Origin: Micromonospora sp. HM5-17
GTDB taxonomy: Bacteria > Actinomycetota > Actinomycetes > Mycobacteriales > Micromonosporaceae
NCBI RefSeq assembly: GCF_003762835.1
Contig: NZ_RJWA01000008.1
Span: forward strand, 62,001 to 126,000
Direction: 5' to 3'
DNA length: 64,000 bases
The position numbers and the translations under genes are program-made. The notes beneath the pieces were generated by a model. That model was not told the DNA's origin, did no database searches, and worked only from the letters and a program-made list of their open reading frames with translations. Of this stretch, positions 8,841-18,584 are shown piece after piece. Within the stretch, counting starts at the first letter, position 1. Every line of letters starts with the position of its first letter.

Positions 8841-10607
8841 ATGCAGGAGATCGTAGGACAGAGCCTGGCCAGGAGACTGGTCGAGTGGGGGGTCGACACC
8901 GTGTTCGGCCTCCCCGGCGACGGCATCAACGGGTTGATGGAGGGCTTCCGGCGCGAGCGGGAGCGGCTACGGTTCGTCCTGGTGCACCACGAGGAGGCGG
9001 CCGCGTTCATGGCCACCGGGTACGCCAAGGCGACCGGCCGGCTCGGCGTCTGCGTCGCCACCTCCGGCCCGGGCGCCGTCCACCTGCTCAACGGGCTCTA
9101 CGACGCCAAGCTCGACCACGTCCCGGTGCTGGCGATCACCGGGATGCAGGAGACCTCGGTGCTGGGTTCGCACTACCAGCAGGAACTGCACACCGACCTG
9201 CTGTACCAGGACGTGGCCGCCTACAACCTCGTGGTGACCAACCCGCAGCAGATGCCGGGGGTGGTCGACATCGCGATCCGCAACGCCCTGGCCAAGCGGA
9301 CCGTGGCGCACCTGTCGTTCCCGAACGACGTCCAGGTCGCGGCGGCGAGCGAGGATCCGTACCGGCACGTCAGTCCCGGGGCGCCGCCGACGAGCAGCGC
9401 CTCGGTCTCGCGTCCGCCGGTCGCCCCGGCGTCCGAGGACCTGGCCCGGGCGGCCGAGGTGCTGGCCGCCGGTCGGAAGATCGCGATGCTGGTCGGGATC
9501 GGCGCCCGCGACGCGCGTGAGGAGGTGCTCGCCACCGCCGAGGCGCTCGGCGCCCCGATCGTGAAGACGCTGCCGGGCAAGCACGTCGTACCGGACGACC
9601 ATCCGCTCACCACCGGAGGGCTCGGTCTGCTCGGGACCCGGCCCAGCGAGGAGCTGATGGAGGAGTGCGACACGCTGCTGATGGTCGGCACCTCCTTCCC
9701 GTACGGGAAGTACCTACCCTCGCCCGGCCAGGCCCGGGTGGTGCAGATCGATCTGGACGCGAGCCTCGTCGGGCTGCGGCTGCCGGTGGCGGCGGCGGTG
9801 ACCGCCGACGCGGGGACGGCGTTGCGCCAGCTGCTGCCGATGCTGCCCCGGCGTGAGGACCGCTCGTTCCTGACCAGGTACCAGCGCCGGCGGGACCAGT
9901 GGCGGGCCGAGATGGAGGCGTTGGAGGATCCGCGCCGGCGCCCGATCGCCCCGCAGTACCTGGCGGGTTGCCTCGACGAACAGGCCGCCGACGACGCGAT
10001 CCTGACCTGTGACTCGGGCACCGTCGCCACCTGGGCGGCCCGGCACTGGACCATCCGGGGCGGTCGGGAGTTCTATCTCTCCGGCAACCTCGCCACGATG
10101 GCCTGCGGCCTGCCGTACGCCATCGCGATGCAGCACGCCTATCCCGGCCGGCAGGTGATCGCGTACGTCGGGGACGGAGGGTTCGCGATGCTGATGGCGG
10201 AGTTCCTCACCGCGGCCCGGCACGACCTGCCGATCACGGTGGTCGTGAACAACAACAACTCGTACGGGCAGATCCTGTGGGAGCAGATCGTGCTGGGCTA
10301 TCCCGAGTACGCGGTCCGGCACCGCGAGCCGGAGCCGGACTTCGCCGCATGGGCTCGTGCCTGCGGCGGGTACGGCGCGAAGGTCACCGACCCGGGGGAC
10401 CTGCCGGACGCGCTCCGGGCGGCGCTGGCCCACCCGGGGCCGTCACTGGTCGACTGCGACGTGAACCCGAACGAGCCCCCGATGCCGGGCAAGGTCCGCT
10501 ACGAGCAGGCCAAGCACTTCACCGAGGCGTTCCTCCGGGGCCAGCCGCACCGGATGGCCACCCTCGCCACGGTGGCCCGCGACAAGATCAACGAACTCCG
10601 GTCATGA
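8841..10607 (+). CDS. Thiamine-pyrophosphate-dependent enzyme, pyruvate oxidase / 2-ketoacid decarboxylase-like
   Basis: 588 residues with the three-domain layout of the POX/ALS/benzoylformate decarboxylase family. The N-terminal PYR domain has the cofactor-activating Glu in HHEEAAAF. The central domain spans about 190-330. The C-terminal PP domain has the Mg-TPP motif GDGGF followed by NNNNSYGQ. The ATG at 8841 fits the domain start; a longer frame upstream would overlap the preceding small gene. It probably decarboxylates or oxidises a 2-ketoacid, and closest resemblance by motif is to PoxB-like enzymes. Its stop overlaps the start of the FAD/Fe-S dehydrogenase (ATGA). Co-expression with that enzyme and an enolase-family enzyme suggests that the ketoacid made next door is its substrate. 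Confidence 0.88.
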   Translation: MQEIVGQSLARRLVEWGVDTVFGLPGDGINGLMEGFRRERERLRFVLVHHEEAAAFMATGYAKATGRLGVCVATSGPGAVHLLNGLYDAKLDHVPVLAITGMQETSVLGSHYQQELHTDLLYQDVAAYNLVVTNPQQMPGVVDIAIRNALAKRTVAHLSFPNDVQVAAASEDPYRHVSPGAPPTSSASVSRPPVAPASEDLARAAEVLAAGRKIAMLVGIGARDAREEVLATAEALGAPIVKTLPGKHVVPDDHPLTTGGLGLLGTRPSEELMEECDTLLMVGTSFPYGKYLPSPGQARVVQIDLDASLVGLRLPVAAAVTADAGTALRQLLPMLPRREDRSFLTRYQRRRDQWRAEMEALEDPRRRPIAPQYLAGCLDEQAADDAILTCDSGTVATWAARHWTIRGGREFYLSGNLATMACGLPYAIAMQHAYPGRQVIAYVGDGGFAMLMAEFLTAARHDLPITVVVNNNNSYGQILWEQIVLGYPEYAVRHREPEPDFAAWARACGGYGAKVTDPGDLPDALRAALAHPGPSLVDCDVNPNEPPMPGKVRYEQAKHFTEAFLRGQPHRMATLATVARDKINELRS

Positions 10608-13600
10608 CCCGCCAACTGCGCCGGGTGGCGCTGCCGGATCCGGTCACCCGGGCCCCCGGACCGGCCGAGGGGATCGACCTGTCGGGACTCGCGGCCGACC
10701 TGCACGCCGCCGTCGACGGGGAGGTGCGGTTCGACGCCGGCTCCCGTGCCGCGTACTCGACCGACGCCTCCAACTACCGCCAGGTGCCGCTCGGCGTGGT
10801 CCTGCCCCGGACGGTGGAGGCGGCGGTCGCCGCCGTCGAGGTCTGCCGGCGGTACGGCGCCCCGGTCCTGTCCCGTGGGGGCGGGACCAGCCTGATCGGC
10901 GAGTGCACCAACGTGGCGGTGGTCCTGGACTGGTCGAAGTACTGCCACCGTCTGCTGGAGGTCGACCCACAGCGGCGGACCTGCCTGGTCGAGCCGGGCA
11001 TCGTCCGGGACACCCTCAGCGAGCGGCTGGCGCCGTACGGGCTGGAGTTCGGCCCGATGCCCGCCACCCACGACCACTGCACGATCGGCGGGATGCTCGG
11101 CAACAACTCCTGCGGGGCCACCGCCCAGCGCACCGGCAAGGTGGTCGACAACGTCGTCGAGCTGGAGGTGCTGCTCTACGACGGCACCCGGATGTGGGTC
11201 GGCGAGACCAGCGACGAGACGTACGCCGAGATCCAGGCCCGGGGCGGCCGGCCGGCGGAGATCTACCGACAGCTCCGGGCGCTCCGCGACGAGTACGCCG
11301 ACGACATCCGTGACCGGTACCCCGACATTCCGCGCCGGGTCTCCGGATACAACCTCGACAGTTTGCTCCCGGAGAAGAACCTCCACGTCGCGCAGGCGCT
11401 GGTCGGCTCGGAGGGGACCCTGGTCACCATCCTGCGCGCCCGGTTGCGGCTGGTCCCCACCGTCAAGGCCCGGACCCTGGTCATGCTCGGGTACCCGGAT
11501 CTCGCCACCGCCGCGGACGACGTGCCGCGCGTGCTGTCGTACGAGCCGATCGCGCTGGAGGGGATCGACGACAAGCTCATCGCCTTCGAGAAGCGTAAGC
11601 ACCTGCACCCCACGGCCCTGCACATGCTGCCGCCCGGCGGCGCCTGGCTGATGGTGCAGTTCGGTGCGGAGACCGCGCGGGAGGCCGACGACGCCGCGGA
11701 GCGGTTCAGCGCCGCGATGCGGGGTCGGGACTGGCCGCGCGTCTTCCGGTTCGAGAACGAGTCCGACGAGGCGCGGCTCTGGACGGTCCGGGAGGCCGGC
11801 CTCGGCGCCACCGCCTGGGTGCCCGGCATGGCGGACACCTTCCCCGGTTGGGAGGACTCGGCGGTCCCGCCCGAGCGGCTCGGCGACTACCTCCGCGACC
11901 TCGACCGGCTCTACCAGGAGTACGGCTTCGAGCAGGCGTCCCGCTACGGGCACTTCGGCCAGGGCTGCGTGCACAGCCGGATCCCGTTCGAACCGCGTAC
12001 CGCGGACGGCCTGCGGCAGTTCCGGTCCTTCGTGGAGCGCGCCGCCGATCTGGTCGTCGCGTACGGCGGCTCGTTCTCCGGTGAGCACGGCGACGGGCAG
12101 GCCACCGGCGAACTGCTGCCCCGGATGTTCGGTGACCGCGTGGTCCGCGCCTTCGGGCAGTTCAAGGCCATCTTCGACCCGGACGACCGGATGAATCCGG
12201 GCAAGGTGACGCCGGCGTACCCGATGGACACCCAGCTGCGGCTCGGCGTGGACTACAACCACGGCCCCGTCGACACGGTGTTCCGCTACCCGGAGGACGC
12301 CGGCAGCTTCCCCCGGGCGGTGCTGCGCTGCGTCGGGGTCGGCAAGTGCCGTCGCGAGCACGGCGGGGTGATGTGCCCGTCGTACATGGTCACCCGCGAG
12401 GAGGAGCACTCCACCCGTGGCCGGGCCCGGCTGCTGTTCGAGATGCTCGACGGCACCGCCCGGGGCGGGACCATCGCCGACGGCTGGCGCTCCACGGCCG
12501 TCCGCGACGCGCTCGACCTCTGCCTGGCCTGCAAGGGCTGCAAGGCCGACTGCCCGGTCAACGTCGACATGGCCACCTACAAGGCGGAGTTCCTCGCCCA
12601 CCACTACGCCGGCCGGCTGCGGCCCCGCAGCCACTACTCGATGGGCTGGCTGCCCGTCGCCGCCGTGCTCGCCGCGGCCGCGCCGCGGCTGGCCAACACG
12701 GTGACGCACGCGCCGGGTCTGGACCGGGTCGCCAAACTGGTCGCCGGCGTCGACCAGCGGCGCGACCTGCCACTCTTCGCCGAGCAGACGTTTCAGCGCT
12801 GGTACGCCGCGCGGGGGCCGCGCGGGGACGGTTGGCGTGGCGAGGTGATGCTCTGGCCGGACACCTTCACCAACCACTTCCATCCCGGCGTCGCCCGGGC
12901 CGCCGTGGAGGTGCTGGAGGCGGCCGGCTGGCGGGTGCGGGTGCCGGACCGGCCGGTCTGCTGCGGGCTGACCTGGATCTCCACCGGCCAGCTGCACACC
13001 GCCCGGCGGGTGCTGCGCCGCACCGCCGCGACGCTGGCCCCGCACCTGCGCTCGGGCGGCCTGGTGCTCGGCCTGGAACCGAGCTGCACCGCCGTGTTCC
13101 GCTCGGACGCCGTCGAGCTCTTCCCCGACGACCAGGACGTCCGGAAGCTGCGACAGCAGACCGTCACCCTCGCCGAGCTGCTGCGGGACCACACCCCCGG
13201 TGGCGGCCGCCGGCGATCTCCCGCACCGCGTTGATCCAGACGCACTGCCACCACCACGCGATCCTCGGCACCGACGCCGACCGCGCGGTGCTCGACGGTG
13301 CCGGGGTGCGGGCCGAGTTCCTGGACTCCGGCTGCTGCGGCCTGGCCGGGAACTTCGGCTTCGAGCGGGGGCACTACGAGGTCTCCATGGCCTGCGCCGA
13401 ACGGGTGCTGCTGCCGGCGCTGCGCGACGCCGATCCTCGGGCCGTCATCCTCGCCGACGGGTTCAGCTGCCGGACCCAGATCGACCAGGGTGCGGCCGGC
13501 GGCCGGCAGGCGATCCACCTGGCCGAAATGCTCCGCGCGGGCCTGCACGGCGACCGGGACGGGCCGCTGCCGGAACAGCGGTGGGCACGGCGACCCGCCG

Positions 13601-13710
13601 GCCCGACCCGGCTGGCCCGGTTCGCCACCACCGCCGCGGTCGCTTCCGCTGTTCTCGGCACGGTGGCCGCCGTCGCCCGGGCCGCCGTCGGCCGTCGCCC
13701 CGGCGGGTGA
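10604..13710 (+). pseudogene. FAD-binding and 4Fe-4S oxidoreductase (D-2-hydroxyacid / glycolate dehydrogenase type), frameshifted near the C-terminus
   Basis: ATG 10604 overlaps the preceding stop. The first frame runs to 13234 (876 aa). It contains an FAD_binding_4 domain (GGGTSLIGE, GGMLGNNSCGA), the FAD-oxidase C-terminal domain (RYGHFGQGCVHSRI, SGEHGDGQ), ferredoxin-like cysteines (CVGVGKC..., CLACKGCKADCP) and the first CCG segment (VCCGLTW). The second CCG segment (QTHCHHH ... GCCGLAGNFG) and a C-terminal hydrophobic stretch continue in another frame from 13201 to 13710. Adding one G at 13199-13200 would join them smoothly as TPGWRPPAIS. Restored, the protein would be about 1035 residues, normal for this family. 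As read, it lacks half of the heterodisulfide-reductase-like domain. Either a real lesion or a one-base sequence error is possible. Confidence 0.85.
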
Positions 13711-13714
13711 ATCC

Positions 13715-14815
13715 ATGATCCGGCTCGAGGTCGCCGCCTACCGGATCCCGACGGACGCGGCCGAGGCCGACGGGACCCTAGCCTGGTCGAGCACGACCCT
13801 GGTCCTGGTCCGGGCCCGGGGCGAGCCGGTCGACGGGGGGACGTCGCCGGTCGGGCTCGGGTGGACGTACGGGCCGGCGGCCACCGCCGGAGTGGTGACC
13901 GACCTGCTCGCCCCCGTGGTCGCCGACCTCGACCCCGACGACGTACCGGCCGCCTGGCAGGCCATGTGCGCCCGGGTGCGCAACGCCGGCCGGCCGGGCG
14001 TCGCCGGGCTGGCGCTCTCCGCCGCGGACTGCGCGCTGTGGGACCTGAAGGCGCGCCGACTCGGCGTCCCGCTGGCCCGCCTGCTCGGCACCGTCCGCCG
14101 GCAGGTCCCGGTGTACGCCAGCGGCGGCTTCACCAGCTACGACGCCGAGCGACAGCACCGACAGCTGGCCGGCTGGGTCCGGGAGCAGGGCATCCCCCGG
14201 GTGAAGATCAAGATTGGCGAGTCTCGTGGCGCCGCCGAGGCCCGGGACCTGGCGCGGATGGCCGCCGCGCGCGCGACCATCGGGGACGCGGCCGAGCTCT
14301 TCGTCGACGCCAACGGCGGCTACCGGCGCAAGCAGGCCATCCGGGTGATGCAGGCCGCCGCGGGGCTGGACGTGCGCTGGTTCGAGGAACCGGTCAGCTC
14401 CGACGACCTGGAAGGACTCGGCCTCGTCCGCGACCGGGTGAGCGCCGACGTCGCCGCCGGCGAGTACGGCTACGACCTCGCGTACGTCCACCGGATGGTG
14501 CGGTACGTCGACTGCCAGCAGATCGACGTGACGCGGTGCGGCGGGATCAGCGAGTTCCTGCGTGCCGCCGCGGTGGCCGAGGCGGCTGGGCTGGACGTCT
14601 CGGCGCACTGCGCCCCGCACCAGCACCTCGCCGTCGCCGCCGCGGTGCCCAACCTGCGTCACCTGGAGTGGTTCCACGACCACGTCCGGATCGAGGGGCT
14701 GCTCTTCGCGGGAACCGTCTCCGCCACCGGCGGGAGCGCGCCGGTGAACCTGACCGAGCCCGGTATCGGGCTTGCCTTCCGGGACACGGACGCGGAGCGG
14801 TTCCGGATCCGCTGA
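13715..14815 (+). CDS. Enolase-superfamily enzyme (mandelate racemase / muconate lactonizing type)
   Basis: 366 residues; ATG at 13715 lies 5 bp after the stop of the frameshifted oxidoreductase. Features of the fold are visible in order: the N-terminal capping domain; KIKIG with the KxK-type catalytic lysines (about 165-167); metal ligands in VDANGG, WFEEP and AAGEYG; and SAHCAPH with a probable catalytic His. The family abstracts a proton alpha to a carboxylate, giving racemisation, dehydration of acid sugars, or cycloisomerisation. The exact reaction cannot be read. Its place behind a 2-hydroxyacid dehydrogenase and a TPP enzyme suggests it acts early in breakdown of a hydroxy- or sugar acid. 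Confidence 0.88.
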   Translation: MIRLEVAAYRIPTDAAEADGTLAWSSTTLVLVRARGEPVDGGTSPVGLGWTYGPAATAGVVTDLLAPVVADLDPDDVPAAWQAMCARVRNAGRPGVAGLALSAADCALWDLKARRLGVPLARLLGTVRRQVPVYASGGFTSYDAERQHRQLAGWVREQGIPRVKIKIGESRGAAEARDLARMAAARATIGDAAELFVDANGGYRRKQAIRVMQAAAGLDVRWFEEPVSSDDLEGLGLVRDRVSADVAAGEYGYDLAYVHRMVRYVDCQQIDVTRCGGISEFLRAAAVAEAAGLDVSAHCAPHQHLAVAAAVPNLRHLEWFHDHVRIEGLLFAGTVSATGGSAPVNLTEPGIGLAFRDTDAERFRIR

Positions 14816-14860
14816 CCGGGTGCCGGGGGTAGGCGCCACACCGGCGCCGGACGACCCTGT

Positions 14861-16501
14861 TCACCGGTGCGCCTGGCGGTCCGAGGCGGTGGCCGTGGCG
14901 ACGTCCACCGGATAGCTGCCCCGGGCCAGCAGCATCAGCAGCCCGTTGGCCAGCAGGGGGACGAGCATGACGAGGAAGGTGTCCCGCAGCCCGATCGCGC
15001 CCTCACCCGGGCCTCCGTCCCCGGCGAGGGCGTCCGCGAGCAGACCGAAGGTCGCCGGGGCGATCCCCTCGGCCGCGAGGCGCAGCAGTGTCCGCAGGCT
15101 CTCCGCACGTCCCCACATCCGGGCCGGAACGATGTCGAGGCGGGCGGCGTCCAGCGGTGGGTTGGCGGCGGCGAGCGCCGCGGTGCCGAGAGCGATCAGC
15201 GGCAGTGCCAGAGCGACCGACGAGAGGAGGAAGCCGGGCAGCAGCAGGAGCGCCGCGGCGGTGTAGCCGGCGGCGGGAACCAGGATGCGCGCGTCGGCGC
15301 GGCCGTGGCGCAGGATCCGGTCGGTGTACCGGCCCCCGGCCACCGCTCCGGCGAGCGCGGTGACACCGACGACCAGGGCGATCGCTCCCAGCGCGGTCTG
15401 CGAGACCCGGTAGTGCTGGGTCGCGAAGACGACCGCGAACGTGCGCAGCCCGGCGAAGAAGAAGTAGCCGATCACGGACGCGATGATCAGCAACCGGTTG
15501 CTCGGGATGCGGAGCAGGTAGACCGCGGCGCGGGCCAGCGACATGTCCGCGGCGCCCGCGGGCAGGACCCGCCCGGGCGCCGGCGCGATGCCCCGGGCGG
15601 CGATCACCTCGTGCGCCTCGTCGCCGGTGTGGTCGTCGCCGGCCTCCCCGCTCCGCGCCCCCAGACCACCGTTCTCCCGGGCGACGCCCCTGCCGCCGTC
15701 CCGTGCCCCGGCAGCCTCCCCGGCCGGGTCTCGGCCGTCCGCCCCGGCGACCCGTCCGCCGGCTGTCCGGTCGTCCGCTCCGGTCGTGCGTCCGCCGCAT
15801 GCGTCGTCGGGCGCCGTCCGCCGGTCGCCGCGCAGCCAGCCCGCACCGCCCCGGGCCGGTTCGGGCAGTTGCCACAGCAGCGCCACGGCCAGGACCAGGC
15901 TGGCGGCGGCCAACAGGAAGAAGGCGGAGCGCCAGGAGAGCGCGGCGGCGACCTCACCACCGGCGACCAGCCCCACCCCGGCACCGACGATCTCGCCGGT
16001 GAGGATCCACCCCAGCACCGCCGCGCGGTCGGCAGGCGGGATGAAGTCGCCGGTCAGCGAGACCACCACGGGACCCGAGGCGGCGACGGCCGCGCCGAGC
16101 AGCAGCCGGGAGACGAGCAGCCAGCGGTAGTCGGCGGCGAGGCCACCGGCGACCATGGCGACGGCCCAGGCCGCGACCGTGACCGCGAGGAGGCGTACCC
16201 GGTGGACCCGGTCGGCGAGCATCCCCATCGGTATCGCCGCGAGGGCGCCGACCCCGGAGGAGGCCGAGGCCAGCAGCCCGAGCTGGGCGTGACTGATCCC
16301 CAGGTCAGCCTCGAGCTGTGCCGCCGCCGCGCCGATGGCGCCGGTGTCGGCGCTGTTGAGCGCGAGCACCGCGCCGAGCAGCAGGACGACGCGCGTCCGC
16401 CCCGAGCCGCCCAGGAGTCGCCGAGCCCGGACGCCGAGCCGTGCGCCGACCCCCGGGGTGTCGGCCCGGTCAGCGGCGGACCGGCGCGTACCCACCGTCA
16501 C
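14861..16501 (-). CDS. MFS transporter with long central hydrophilic insert
   Basis: 546 residues with about 12 hydrophobic helices in two bundles. The first begins near residue 38 (VVLLLGAVLALNSADTG) and contains the MFS loop motif GMLADRVHRVRL. The bundles are separated by about 100 Gly/Asp/Arg/Ala-rich residues, far longer than the usual 30-50. The second bundle begins near LLRIPSNRLLI. The 5' end overlaps the end of the upstream GH15 gene by 32 bp, so the pair is probably co-translated. The family exports or imports small solutes by proton coupling, and the substrate is not readable. Convergent with the enolase-family gene. Confidence 0.88.
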   Translation of the reverse strand: MTVGTRRSAADRADTPGVGARLGVRARRLLGGSGRTRVVLLLGAVLALNSADTGAIGAAAAQLEADLGISHAQLGLLASASSGVGALAAIPMGMLADRVHRVRLLAVTVAAWAVAMVAGGLAADYRWLLVSRLLLGAAVAASGPVVVSLTGDFIPPADRAAVLGWILTGEIVGAGVGLVAGGEVAAALSWRSAFFLLAAASLVLAVALLWQLPEPARGGAGWLRGDRRTAPDDACGGRTTGADDRTAGGRVAGADGRDPAGEAAGARDGGRGVARENGGLGARSGEAGDDHTGDEAHEVIAARGIAPAPGRVLPAGAADMSLARAAVYLLRIPSNRLLIIASVIGYFFFAGLRTFAVVFATQHYRVSQTALGAIALVVGVTALAGAVAGGRYTDRILRHGRADARILVPAAGYTAAALLLLPGFLLSSVALALPLIALGTAALAAANPPLDAARLDIVPARMWGRAESLRTLLRLAAEGIAPATFGLLADALAGDGGPGEGAIGLRDTFLVMLVPLLANGLLMLLARGSYPVDVATATASDRQAHR

Positions 16502-18281
16502 CCCGGACCGGCGCGGCCAGCGTCACCGCCGTCTCCAGCAGCATGGCGTGGACGAACGCCTGCGGCAGGTTGCCGCGGAGCTGCCGCTGCTGGACGTCGA
16601 ACTCCTCGGTGTAGAGCCCGGGCGGGCCGCAACCGGCCCGGTTGCGTTCGAACCACCGGTGCGCGCCGACCGGATCGCCGGCCTGGTGGGTGGCGAGCGC
16701 CGCGATGAAGCCGCAGAGCAGGAAGGCGCCCTCCGCCTCACCGAGCGGCCGTTCGTCCGGCCGGTAGCGGTACAGGTACCCGTCCTCGGCGAGTTCGTCG
16801 AGGACCGCCCGGTGGGTCGCCGTACTGCGGGGGTCGTCCGCGGGTATGGCACCCCGGATCACGGGCAGGAGCAGCGCGGCGTCGACCCGCTCGTCGTCGT
16901 AGGCGCGCCGCCAGCGGCCGGACCGGTGCACCCCGTGTCGGCCGGCGTCGGCGAGTACGGTGTCGGCGAGCGACGCCCAGCGGGCGGCCTGCGCCGCGGG
17001 CGCGACCACGGCGGCGGCCCGCAGCCCGGCCACGCAGGCCAGCTTCGAGTGCGTCCACTGGCGGGGCGACAACTCCCAGATTCCGCTGTCCGGTTCCCGC
17101 CAGCGTCGCTCGATCGCCCCGGCCGCGATCTCGACGGCGTGCCAGGCCGACGCGTCCAGCCGGTCCCGGCGGGCGGCGGCGGCCAGCAACAGCAGGCACT
17201 CGCCGAGCGTGTCGAGCTGGAACTGGCCCCGTACCCGGTTGCCGACGCGGACCGCGCCGCCCGGGTAGCCCGGTAGGTGGGGCAGTGCCCGTTCGTCCGG
17301 CACCGGGTGTCCGGCCGCCGTGTAGGCCGGCGTCAGTGCCGGACCGTCCGTGACCAGCCGTGCCCGGACGAACTCCACCGCCGAGTCGAGCAGGTCGTCG
17401 GCACCGGCGGCGGCCGCGGCCAGGCCGGTGTAGCACTGGTCGCGGATCCAGGCGTACCGGTAGTCGTAGTTGCGACCGCTGCGGGCCCGTTCCGGCAGCG
17501 AGGTGGTGACGGCGGCGACCGTGCCGCCACCGGGCCGGGTGAGCCCGCGCAGCACGGCGTGGGCGAACCGGGCGTCGCGCCGGGCGACGCAGTCGGGGAG
17601 CGGGAGGACGCCGCTGCGCCAGGTGCGCTCGGTGCTCCGCCAGGTGGTCTCCGGATCCGGGGGAGGCTCCGGGATCGGGTCGACCGAGACCTCCAGGACC
17701 AGGTCGTGTCGCCGCCCGGCGGGGACGACCAGCCGTCCGGTCAGCGCCGTCGAGTCGTCCGGGCCGAGCAGCTGTCCGCCGGTGCAGCGCAGGTACAGCC
17801 CGCCGCTGCGGGCCAGCCAGCTCTCCCCGTCCCGCCGCAGCTCGTGCAGGCGCGCCTGGCCGAAGCCGGCGGCCGGTTCCAGCCGTACCGCCAACTCGGC
17901 GTCGTGGTCGACGGCGTGGACCTGGCGGAGCAGGACCAGCCGGCGTTCCTGGCCGGGGAGGGCGAGCGCCTCGCGGGACTCGACGATCCCGTCGGTGGTG
18001 ACCCACCGGCTGGTCCAGATCAGGGTGCCGGGCTCGTAGTAGCCGCCCCAGACGGTGCGCGGGTCCGTCGGCGTGACGCCGTAGCGGCCGCCCGCCCCGA
18101 GCAGGGCGCCGAAGACGGCGTCGCTGTCCCAGGTCGGCGCGCAGAGCCAGTCGACGTTTCCGGCGGGGTCGACCAGCGCACCGCGGTAGCCGTCGGCGAG
18201 CAGGGCGTACTCCCGCAGCACGTACGGACCGGCCGGCCGGTCGCCCGCCGGTCCGGCCCCGTCGCCTCCTCCGGTGTTCAC
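16470..18281 (-). CDS. Glycoside hydrolase family 15 protein (glucoamylase/trehalase-like)
   Basis: 603 residues from GTG 18281. The N-terminal beta-sandwich starts with the typical IREY/LREYALLADG...ALVDPAGNVDWLC. The (alpha/alpha)6 barrel carries the signatures YRYAWIRDQ, GIWELSPRQWTHSK and NLPQAF.HA. The likely catalytic acids are Glu in GIWE and Glu in LYTEEFD. No signal peptide is seen, so the enzyme is cytoplasmic. Members hydrolyse alpha-glucosides such as maltooligosaccharides or, in actinobacteria, trehalose. Its gene overlaps the MFS gene, hinting at a transported sugar or glycoside, but this is inference. Confidence 0.92.
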   Translation of the reverse strand: MNTGGGDGAGPAGDRPAGPYVLREYALLADGYRGALVDPAGNVDWLCAPTWDSDAVFGALLGAGGRYGVTPTDPRTVWGGYYEPGTLIWTSRWVTTDGIVESREALALPGQERRLVLLRQVHAVDHDAELAVRLEPAAGFGQARLHELRRDGESWLARSGGLYLRCTGGQLLGPDDSTALTGRLVVPAGRRHDLVLEVSVDPIPEPPPDPETTWRSTERTWRSGVLPLPDCVARRDARFAHAVLRGLTRPGGGTVAAVTTSLPERARSGRNYDYRYAWIRDQCYTGLAAAAAGADDLLDSAVEFVRARLVTDGPALTPAYTAAGHPVPDERALPHLPGYPGGAVRVGNRVRGQFQLDTLGECLLLLAAAARRDRLDASAWHAVEIAAGAIERRWREPDSGIWELSPRQWTHSKLACVAGLRAAAVVAPAAQAARWASLADTVLADAGRHGVHRSGRWRRAYDDERVDAALLLPVIRGAIPADDPRSTATHRAVLDELAEDGYLYRYRPDERPLGEAEGAFLLCGFIAALATHQAGDPVGAHRWFERNRAGCGPPGLYTEEFDVQQRQLRGNLPQAFVHAMLLETAVTLAAPVRGDGGYAPVRR

Positions 18282-18584
18282 GGCCGTCGCCCACCGCCCC
18301 CGGCCCGGACCGTGCCGTCCACGCCCACCCCGCTCGCTCGTGTCTGGCCGGCACGGACTACCCGGACGGCCCCACCTGACACCTCACCGGTTTCCCACGG
18401 TTTTCGTGCGTCGGCGCGGGTCGTCGGTGAGCCCGGCGGGGCGGACCGCCAGCCCGTCCCGTCGGCGCCGGGCGCCCGGGGCGGTCCCGACGCGCGTCCG
18501 GCGCCCCGCCCCTCCGGCGGCGGTGGGCCGGCCGGGCATGAAGGCTGACGGGCGGGGTAGCCAGCCGTCCGGGAGGTGGTGCGG
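18282..18584. other. Divergent gap without recognisable feature
   Basis: 303 bp between the GH15 gene and the holin-like gene, uniformly GC-rich. Promoters for both must lie here, but no clear box, repeat or RNA was seen. Confidence 0.4.

Noticed and set aside
10499-13192. 897-codon minus-strand frame
   Set aside because: Antisense to the FAD/Fe-S dehydrogenase, which has clear domain motifs; the antisense product is low-complexity.
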